Part shown: in pieces, positions 6,499 to 11,135 of the stretch
Layout: every line of letters starts with the position of its first letter
Numbering within the stretch: position 1 is the stretch's first letter
Assembly: GCA_934444485.1 (NCBI GenBank)
Contig: CAKSCN010000083.1
Location: 1 to 11,135 of the forward strand
DNA from: an uncultured Eubacteriales bacterium
GTDB taxonomy: Bacteria > Bacillota > Clostridia > Oscillospirales > CAG-382
Length of the DNA: 11,135 nucleotides
Reading direction: 5' to 3'
Notes under the pieces: model-generated
The model's database searches: none
Told to the model about the DNA's origin: nothing
Seen by the model: only the letters and a program-made list of their open reading frames with translations
Position numbers and translations under genes: made by a program

Positions 6499-7659
6499 TT
6501 AAAAATAGAATTCTGTTTTTGCCGGTCTTATGTCCGTGAGCGCACCGGTGTAGTGTCTGAGAGTGTGCGGTTTGTAAGGGTGAGAAAGGCACGCTTCTTC
6601 GTCTATTTCAATGCCGAGTCCCGGACGGTCGGGTATCTTCATGTATCCGTCAGCATATTCGAGGCTTTCGTTTGTGACGTCCTTTCGCCATTCCACGTCG
6701 GAGTACATAATCTCGAGTATGCAGAAATTCGGACAGGTCGCGGCAAGCTGCAACGTCGCCGCATTTGCAACGGGACCCGAGGGATTGTGCGGCGCAAACG
6801 GAATGTATCTGCACTCCGCCTCGGCTGCGATTTTCTTTAGCTCCATTATGCCGCCGGCGTGGGATATGTCGGGCTGTATGTAGTCCGCCGCCATGAGATC
6901 GAACATTCTCTTGTAGTCCCAGCGTGTGTAAAGACGTTCGCCTGCCGAAATCGCCACGGGCGACTTGTCCTTCACCGCTTTCAGTGCGTCGAGATTGTCC
7001 GGGGGAACGGGTTCTTCAAAGAACATCGGGCGAAACTGCTCAAGCTCACGTGCAATCTTTATTCCCGTGGGAATGTTGAATCTTCCGTGACCCTCAATGA
7101 GAATGTCCGCATCGTTTCCGACAGCGTCTCTCACCGCGGCAACACAGCGCATTGCACGATCAAGATCCCTGTTTGAAATTTCAAGGTAGCTCTTGCCGAA
7201 CGGATCCCACTTAAAAGCCGTAACGCCTCGCTTCACCGCTTCCTTTGCCTTTTCACCGAATTCCTCGGGTTCTTTCGCACCGGCAAACCAACCGTTTACG
7301 TATATGCGTACCTTTTCGTTCACCTTGCCGCCGAGCAGCCTGTAAACGGGAACTCCGAGACTCTTGCCGAGTATGTCCCATAAAGCGGTCTCAACCGCCG
7401 ACAGCGCCGACATCAGAACCGGACCTCCTCTCCAGTAAGCGTCACGGTAAATCGAGTGAAAGTGCCGTTCGATGTCCCGTGGGTCTTCGCCGACGAGGTA
7501 TTCCTTTATGTGTTCGACAGCCCCCAAAAGAGCTTTTTCTTTGTATTCGAGAGTCGCTTCGCCTACACCGTCAATTCCCTCGTCGGTGTAAACCTTCACG
7601 AATACCCAGTTTGTCCTGAAACAGTCAACGACGAATGTTTTGACGTCTGTTACCTTCAT
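6499..7659 (-). CDS. Enolase-superfamily (mandelate racemase type) acid-sugar dehydratase
   Basis: These Mg-dependent enzymes abstract the proton alpha to a carboxylate; the closest recognisable group is galactonate/gluconate dehydratases, which make 2-keto-3-deoxy sugar acids. Numbered from ATG 7659, the 386-residue protein has a capping domain (1-120) and a barrel. Metal ligands are Glu189 (in EGHGRF), Glu215 (FFEEPV) and Glu241 (AGERLYTRWD). The dyad Asp264 (QPDISHAGG) and His291 (APHNPSG), with His191 and Glu316, complete the site. GTG 7665 is also in frame, but AGGAAG ends eight bases before ATG 7659 and only two before the GTG, so the ATG is favoured. It is first in the operon, with a divergent AraC regulator. 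Exact substrate cannot be read from sequence: galactonate, gluconate, fuconate or an anhydro-sugar acid are all possible. Confidence 0.88.
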   Translation of the reverse strand: MKVTDVKTFVVDCFRTNWVFVKVYTDEGIDGVGEATLEYKEKALLGAVEHIKEYLVGEDPRDIERHFHSIYRDAYWRGGPVLMSALSAVETALWDILGKSLGVPVYRLLGGKVNEKVRIYVNGWFAGAKEPEEFGEKAKEAVKRGVTAFKWDPFGKSYLEISNRDLDRAMRCVAAVRDAVGNDADILIEGHGRFNIPTGIKIARELEQFRPMFFEEPVPPDNLDALKAVKDKSPVAISAGERLYTRWDYKRMFDLMAADYIQPDISHAGGIMELKKIAAEAECRYIPFAPHNPSGPVANAATLQLAATCPNFCILEIMYSDVEWRKDVTNESLEYADGYMKIPDRPGLGIEIDEEACLSHPYKPHTLRHYTGALTDIRPAKTEFYF

Positions 7660-7681
7660 TTTCACTGCTTCCTTTCATGTA

Positions 7682-7713
7682 ATGCCACACTTGACATTCT
7701 TGATGCCTTGTGT
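7682..7713. repeat. Possible AraC-type operator: ATGCC direct repeat, 21-base period
   Basis: ATGCC occurs at 7682-7686 and 7703-7707, exactly two helical turns apart, flanking and overlapping the -35 box of the + strand promoter. AraC-family proteins commonly bind direct half-sites about 21 bases apart. The identical core is only five bases, so chance is quite possible. Confidence 0.3.
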
Positions 7714-7719
7714 TATAAT
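7691..7719 (+). promoter_or_regulatory. Consensus promoter with extended -10 for the AraC gene
   Basis: TTGACA (7691-7696), 17 bases, TATAAT (7714-7719) match the consensus exactly. TGT before the -10 box (7711-7713) gives the TGn extension. Initiation is expected near 7725, about 93 bases before the TTG start at 7819. It interlocks with the - strand promoter at 7723-7750. Confidence 0.85.
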
Positions 7720-7722
7720 TAT

Positions 7723-7750
7723 ATTATAAATAATACTGCATTTATATCAA
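7723..7750 (-). promoter_or_regulatory. Promoter for the dehydratase-GH16-SDR operon
   Basis: Read on the - strand, TTGATA (7750-7745), 16 bases and TATAAT (7728-7723) form a good sigma-A promoter. Initiation is expected near 7716, about 57 bases before the ATG at 7659. Its -10 box is three bases from that of the opposing AraC promoter, so the two polymerase footprints overlap. Confidence 0.7.
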
Positions 7751-7818
7751 TATACAACTTATTTTGTTAGATTTATTAAGATGTGTTGCGCTTTGTGCGA
7801 AAGACGGAGGTGCTTTTC

Positions 7819-8640
7819 TTGGCGTTGACGGAGCTTGCGAAAATCGTGTCGGCAGGGTTTTACGATGCGTCGTATTACATAAAGAAAAAGGAGTCCGACA
7901 ACAGGAAAACGTATCTCTTTGAGGTCGAGCTTCCGACATCAAGCGGCGGAATTTCATATATCGACGCCCTTTCGGAAAATATCGAGCCGGGGCTTGTGAT
8001 ATGCGCAAAGCCGGGACAGACACGTCACACAAGACCGCCATTCAAGTGCTATTACGTCCATCTTCTTCTCGAGAGCGGCACGGCATACGACGTTCTTTCG
8101 GGCGCACCGAGCTTTTTCGGAGTCGATGCCGGGACGTATGAAAAGCTTCGCACTGTTTTTTCGGAAATATGCAGATATAACGACACCGGCGTCGCACGTG
8201 ACGAGCTGAAAGCGCAAAGTCTTTTGCTTGAGCTTATCTATATTGTCGGCGAAGAAAGCGAAAAGCTTCTGCGTTCGGGAAAGAATGCCGGAAAAAAGGA
8301 AACCGACGCAACGATAATCCGTGCCATAGAGTATATCGACCGCAACTTCACCGAAATATCGGGACTTTCCGAGATAGCGGAGTACGTGCATTTGAGTCCC
8401 GTGTACTTTCAGGGGAAATTCCGTGCCGCAACCGGCGTCACACCGCACGACTATCTTCTCGACAAGAAAATAAAAACCGCCGCCGATATGCTCCTCACAA
8501 CCGACTACAGCCTTTCGAGAATAGCGTATGAGTGCGGTTTCTCGTCTCAGTCGTACTTCAGCTATATATTCAAAAAGCGCATGAACGCAACGCCACGTGA
8601 ATATATGCGGAGTGTTTACAACAAGTATAAGAACCCGTAA
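7819..8640 (+). CDS. AraC-family transcriptional regulator with N-terminal sensing domain
   Basis: This 273-residue protein has an N-terminal cupin-like sensing region (about residues 33-90, including AKPGQTRHTRPPFKCYYVHL) and a C-terminal AraC DNA-binding domain. The first helix-turn-helix is LSEIAEYVHLSPVYFQGKF (183-201). The second is SLSRIAYECGFSSQSYF (231-247), followed by the conserved MNATPREYMR. The start is set at the TTG at 7819, eight bases after GGAGG (7806-7810); the frame is open upstream to GTG 7783, but that codon has no ribosome binding site. It is transcribed away from the dehydratase-GH16-SDR operon and most likely senses a sugar or its metabolite to switch that operon. Confidence 0.92.
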   Translation: MALTELAKIVSAGFYDASYYIKKKESDNRKTYLFEVELPTSSGGISYIDALSENIEPGLVICAKPGQTRHTRPPFKCYYVHLLLESGTAYDVLSGAPSFFGVDAGTYEKLRTVFSEICRYNDTGVARDELKAQSLLLELIYIVGEESEKLLRSGKNAGKKETDATIIRAIEYIDRNFTEISGLSEIAEYVHLSPVYFQGKFRAATGVTPHDYLLDKKIKTAADMLLTTDYSLSRIAYECGFSSQSYFSYIFKKRMNATPREYMRSVYNKYKNP

Positions 8641-8652
8641 GCGAAAAAATAA

Positions 8653-8692
8653 ACGGCTCTGTGAATCCAAGCACAAAGCCGTCGTTTTATTT
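8653..8692. terminator. Bidirectional terminator between AraC gene and lipoprotein gene
   Basis: ACGGCTCTGTG (8653-8663) pairs with CACAAAGCCGT (8672-8682) with one C-A mismatch and an eight-base loop. The tail CGTTTTATTT follows on the + strand. On the - strand the flank GCGAAAAAATAA gives a T-rich tail, so it can serve both convergent transcripts. Confidence 0.85.
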
Positions 8693-8721
8693 ACCTTATA
8701 AAATCGTAAAGCCGCAGGTTA

Positions 8722-9345
8722 TCAGTACTCTACAGTCATACCGTTTGCTTCCGCAAGCTCTTCAAGCGCCGCATTGTATTCGCCGACAAGATCCAAAGCG
8801 TCGGAGGTCTTTGCGAGAGCTTCGTCCATAGCCGCCTCGTCGTCGTTTTCATAAGCCTCGATTATGGATGCAAAGCCGTCGCCGTAAGCGAGAAGCACGT
8901 CTTCATACATATCCTTGAGGTTCTGAACTTCTTCGGTTGCGGGGGATACTTCTTCGATTTTGTCGAGAGAGTCTTCGATAATCGGGAGAAGCACGTCGGA
9001 GATGTTGGCAATTATGCCCTCGACATCGTCGGTGTCCCATGCGCTTATCTCATCGGAAATGGTGTTGAAGCTTTCGTTGATCTCTGCCATCTCAACATTC
9101 ATGTAATTCTCGAGGTCGTCCGCTACCGAAACATCGGAAATCTCTGTGCCGTCTTCGTCGTCGGGAAGCATTTCGTCGGTGAGGTCGGCGTCGTCGGGAG
9201 TATCGGTTCCCTCGATATCGACAATTTCATCGCCGAGATTGTCCGTGTTGTCTTCGGTTTCGTCGCCGCTGCAGCCGGTAAATACCGAAAGTGCGAGGAA
9301 GAGAGTCAAGAGACTTGCTGTTGCTTTGCGTGAGAACTTGTTCAT
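8722..9345 (-). CDS. Small, very acidic lipoprotein, function unknown
   Basis: The 207-residue product has a type II signal peptide. A basic start (Lys3, Arg6, Lys7) precedes a hydrophobic core (about 9-22) and a lipobox-like VFTGC with Cys25 as the lipidation site; Phe at -3 is less common than Leu. The mature part opens with a long Asp/Glu-rich linker (29-78). It then continues as Ala/Leu/Glu-rich segments that look like a bundle of three or four helices (about 82-202), with no catalytic motif visible. The ATG at 9345 has AGGAG ten bases upstream. It overlaps the stop codon of the sensor gene by four bases (ATGA), so the two are translationally coupled. It probably sits on the outer face of the membrane and may work with the adjacent sensor. 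I do not recognise a named family. Confidence 0.8.
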   Translation of the reverse strand: MNKFSRKATASLLTLFLALSVFTGCSGDETEDNTDNLGDEIVDIEGTDTPDDADLTDEMLPDDEDGTEISDVSVADDLENYMNVEMAEINESFNTISDEISAWDTDDVEGIIANISDVLLPIIEDSLDKIEEVSPATEEVQNLKDMYEDVLLAYGDGFASIIEAYENDDEAAMDEALAKTSDALDLVGEYNAALEELAEANGMTVEY

Positions 9346-10454
9346 TTTTTGTTTTCTCCTTTTATGGAAATTTGAATTTTGTATATATTTTCGTCGCTGA
9401 AAATAATACCGTTGTTTTTTCTTACCGCACCTCCGAGAGTGGGAAGAAGGGAGCCACCGTAATCCGCACCGCAGTCGGCTTCAACCATGATGTCAATACG
9501 GTTGCGTTTGCGTAACGCCTCGAGCTTTATGTGCTTTTTCGCCTTGCCGAGAACATCGTCAAGAATGCTTGTGATGATTACGAGAGAAGCGTCCGTGTCG
9601 GTTTCATCCGAAAAGTTGCAGTTGCACACAAAAAGAATACCGGCACTTTTTGCCGCCGCATCGTACATGGAAAGATAATCGTTTATAAGCGTGTTTTTAC
9701 AGTACCAGCGCTCATCGCCGCCGATAAACCGTGAAAGCTTGGAAACGGCACGGTGCTGCATTTCGAGAAGCTCCTCACTGTGCCGCAGCTCTCTTTTGCC
9801 CGAGACGAGGTCAAACACGAATATCGTGAACGCAATAAAGAACATCGACAAAAGCGTTGTGAGAATCGGCATCGTAATTTCGGGTCTGCCGTAGAGAAAA
9901 TCGCTGTATACGGTGGTCGCATAAATCACGACATACACCGCCGCCGGGAGAATGCAGAGAAGATCGGTTTCTTTCTCCTTTGAGCCGAAAACACGTCTTA
10001 CGGACGGAACGGCAAACTTCACCGTCACCGCAAGTATTACCGCAGACGAAATTATGTCCGCTGCCGCAGATACAAACAGATTTGCGTCAAGCGTGCTTCC
10101 GCCGAATAAAAGTGAAAACAGCTGTTTGAGAAAAACGAAGAGCCACTTTCTCGGCGTCGTGAGAATGTATGCCGTTGTCAGCGCAAAAAGCGCACGGCAA
10201 AAGCGCACCTTCAGAACGAAGACGCAGAACAGCAGAAGAGGAAGATGTACCGTCAGGGGATATACCATGTACAATACATCGTTGCCGAGCTTTGCGAAAA
10301 CCGAAAGCCCGAGATTTAAGAGTCCACCGAAAACAAAAACGGCAATCATACCGCAAAGCTCGGAAATTCCGCACTTGTTTTTGGCAAAAAGAAGCGTGAT
10401 AATACTGCCGTAAAGAGTCACAACGATAAAATTAACAACATCGGCAGCCGTCAA
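9342..10454 (-). CDS. AgrC-like GHKL membrane sensor kinase homologue with degenerate ATP-binding boxes
   Basis: The 370-residue protein has six or seven membrane segments (near residues 6-24, 31-53, 60-81, 88-112, 124-149, 164-184, 195-217) and a C-terminal cytoplasmic GHKL-type region, the build of AgrC-class sensors. Recognisable is the stretch WYCKNTLINDYLSMYDAAA (250-268), matching the YC-N...VN-LL block of the family. The phosphoacceptor region reads EMQHRAVSKL (231-240), with His234 the only candidate. The N-box, usually N-LLDNA-EA, reads TSILDDVLGKA (295-305), lacking the Mg-binding Asn. The glycine-rich G-box is reduced to LLPTLGGAVRK (337-347). Kinase activity is therefore doubtful. 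The start is TTG 10454 with AAGGG 11 bases upstream; no ATG lies before residue 36. It follows a LytTR regulator gene and overlaps the lipoprotein gene. Confidence 0.75.
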   Translation of the reverse strand: MTAADVVNFIVVTLYGSIITLLFAKNKCGISELCGMIAVFVFGGLLNLGLSVFAKLGNDVLYMVYPLTVHLPLLLFCVFVLKVRFCRALFALTTAYILTTPRKWLFVFLKQLFSLLFGGSTLDANLFVSAAADIISSAVILAVTVKFAVPSVRRVFGSKEKETDLLCILPAAVYVVIYATTVYSDFLYGRPEITMPILTTLLSMFFIAFTIFVFDLVSGKRELRHSEELLEMQHRAVSKLSRFIGGDERWYCKNTLINDYLSMYDAAAKSAGILFVCNCNFSDETDTDASLVIITSILDDVLGKAKKHIKLEALRKRNRIDIMVEADCGADYGGSLLPTLGGAVRKNNGIIFSDENIYKIQISIKGENKK

Positions 10455-10494
10455 AACGCATCGATCCCTTCATGTGCTTATTGCTTATAAGCGA

Positions 10495-10523
10495 ATTATA
10501 CATCCGAAAGTTTTGTTTTTCAA
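10495..10523 (-). promoter_or_regulatory. Promoter for the sensor-lipoprotein operon
   Basis: On the - strand, TTGAAA (10523-10518), a 17-base spacer and TATAAT (10500-10495) make a strong sigma-A promoter. Initiation is expected near 10488, about 34 bases before the TTG start at 10454, inside the palindrome GCTTATAAGC (10483-10492). A direct repeat lies immediately upstream of the -35 box. Confidence 0.82.
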
Positions 10524-10526
10524 TAC

Positions 10527-10563
10527 AAATGTCATAACTTGCACGGAAATGTAATAAATTGCA
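10527..10563. repeat. 17-base direct repeat, candidate LytTR operator
   Basis: Two copies, AAATGTCATAACTTGCA (10527-10543) and AAATGTAATAAATTGCA (10547-10563), match at 15 of 17 positions with a 20-base period. They span about -39 to -75 relative to the predicted start of the sensor operon, the usual place for an activator. LytTR-domain regulators bind pairs of imperfect direct repeats roughly two turns apart, and the gene just upstream encodes one. Binding itself is inferred. Confidence 0.65.
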
Positions 10564-10584
10564 GAAAAATTCGCCGTTTCCCGG

Positions 10585-11135
10585 TCAGCGATGGGCAAAG
10601 GTGCTGTCAAAATACGCTCTTTTCGCACTTTGCAGGTACGCACGTGAGATTTTTATGCTTTTACCTCCGGCAAGATGAAAGGCGTCGCCGTCAAAGCTGT
10701 CGATAAACGAAAGGTTTACAAGGTAGCTCTTGTGACATCGGCAAAAGCCGCACCCGGCGAGAAGAGCCTCAAAGTCGGAGAGCTTACCGGTGACTTCAAG
10801 CGTCTTGCCGTCGGACAGCGTGAAAACGGTCTTTCGCAGATTGCTCTCGAGACACTGTATGTTGGATGCCGGAATGTGAGTTTCGACGCCGGAATATGTG
10901 ACGGTGACAAAGCGTTCCTTTTTCTTCGCCGCAAGTCTGTCAAGGCATTCGGACAAAAGCCCTCTGTCAATCGGCTTCATGAGGTAATCGAACGCATGGA
11001 CTCTGTAGCTCTGCACTCCGAAGCGGTCGCTTGCCGACACAAAGACAACCGGCGTTTCGGGGTCCGTCAGGCGAAGCTTTGCGGCGGCGTCAATGCCGTT
11101 CATTTCAGGCATATTTATATCGAGAAGAATAAGGT
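10585..11135 (-). CDS. LytTR-family response regulator, N-terminus beyond the window
   Basis: The frame continues past the ATG at 11112 to the window edge and reads LILLDINMPEMNG, so that ATG is internal. The Asp encoded at 11121-11119 is the receiver phosphorylation site. The receiver's switch Ser (VVFVSAS) and conserved Lys in FDYLMKPID follow. The C-terminal LytTR DNA-binding domain runs from about FVTVTYSGVETHIPASNI to KISRAYLQSAKRAYF, including the typical FCRCHKSYLVNL stretch. About 180 residues are visible; a family member of this type is near 230-240. It belongs to the AgrA/VirR class that binds direct repeats upstream of its targets. The sensor gene follows on the same strand after 130 bases that hold a separate promoter and the repeat. 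Confidence 0.92.
   Translation of the reverse strand, partial: LILLDINMPEMNGIDAAAKLRLTDPETPVVFVSASDRFGVQSYRVHAFDYLMKPIDRGLLSECLDRLAAKKKERFVTVTYSGVETHIPASNIQCLESNLRKTVFTLSDGKTLEVTGKLSDFEALLAGCGFCRCHKSYLVNLSFIDSFDGDAFHLAGGKSIKISRAYLQSAKRAYFDSTFAHR

Noticed and set aside
6482..6592. 37-residue N-terminal extension of the GH16 protein
   Set aside because: It lies inside the 3' end of the dehydratase gene, has no GH16 or signal-peptide character, and the ATG at 6481 has a proper ribosome binding site.
7954..8676. 240-codon open frame on the - strand opposite the AraC gene
   Set aside because: It runs through the bidirectional terminator at 8653-8692 and lies entirely against a well-recognised AraC protein; the translation shows no domain.
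10483..10492. Perfect palindrome GCTTATAAGC as a separate repressor site
   Set aside because: It is only ten bases and AT-rich, and it coincides with the predicted transcription start. It is noted within the promoter entry but is not strong enough to stand alone.

Overview
The window looks like a chromosomal segment of a low-to-mid-GC Firmicute, most likely a gut or rumen Clostridia of the Oscillospiraceae/Ruminococcaceae type. This is inferred from the Gram-positive style EF-Tu, the FMN riboswitch in front of an ECF riboflavin S-component, strong GGAGG ribosome binding sites, consensus sigma-A promoters, an AgrC/AgrA-like sensor pair, and several TTG start codons. No mobile elements, tRNA, rRNA or CRISPR arrays were seen. 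The window cuts a gene at each end.

Layout on the left (+ strand). The 3' three quarters of the EF-Tu gene (2-943) are followed by a 323-base leader. It holds an FMN aptamer (1015-1133), a long extra hairpin (1138-1178), a rho-independent terminator (1187-1220), a possible six-codon leader ORF, and then ribU (1267-1827), which encodes the riboflavin-binding subunit of an ECF transporter. A near-perfect extended -10 promoter (1983-2011) then starts a three-gene unit. Its genes are a MinD/ParA-like ATPase with a TTG start (2080-2937), a methylglyoxal-synthase-fold protein whose catalytic positions appear replaced (2977-3405), and a zinc-ribbon protein with about six membrane segments (3487-4746). 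The unit ends at a terminator that works in both directions (4771-4814).

Middle (- strand operon with a divergent + regulator). An enolase-superfamily acid-sugar dehydratase (7659-6499), a GH16 glycosidase without a signal peptide (6481-5660) and a short-chain dehydrogenase (5651-4824) are packed 17 and 8 bases apart. They face an AraC-family regulator (7819-8640). The two directions start from consensus promoters whose -10 boxes lie 3 bases apart, so polymerase can probably occupy only one at a time. The likely job is use of a small imported glycan or its sugar-acid product inside the cell, under AraC control.

Right (- strand). A LytTR response regulator (10585 to the window edge) is followed by a promoter with a 17-base direct repeat just upstream of its -35 box. 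This promoter drives a membrane GHKL-type sensor kinase homologue with degenerate ATP-binding boxes (10454-9342) and an overlapping acidic lipoprotein gene (9345-8722). The repeat is a good candidate operator for the LytTR regulator, giving an AgrC/AgrA-like signalling locus with a lipoprotein as extra partner.

The observations most worth checking are the apparently inactivated MgsA homologue in an operon with a MinD-like ATPase, the degenerate kinase with its repeat-bearing promoter, and the cytoplasmic GH16/dehydratase/SDR cluster with its interlocked promoters.
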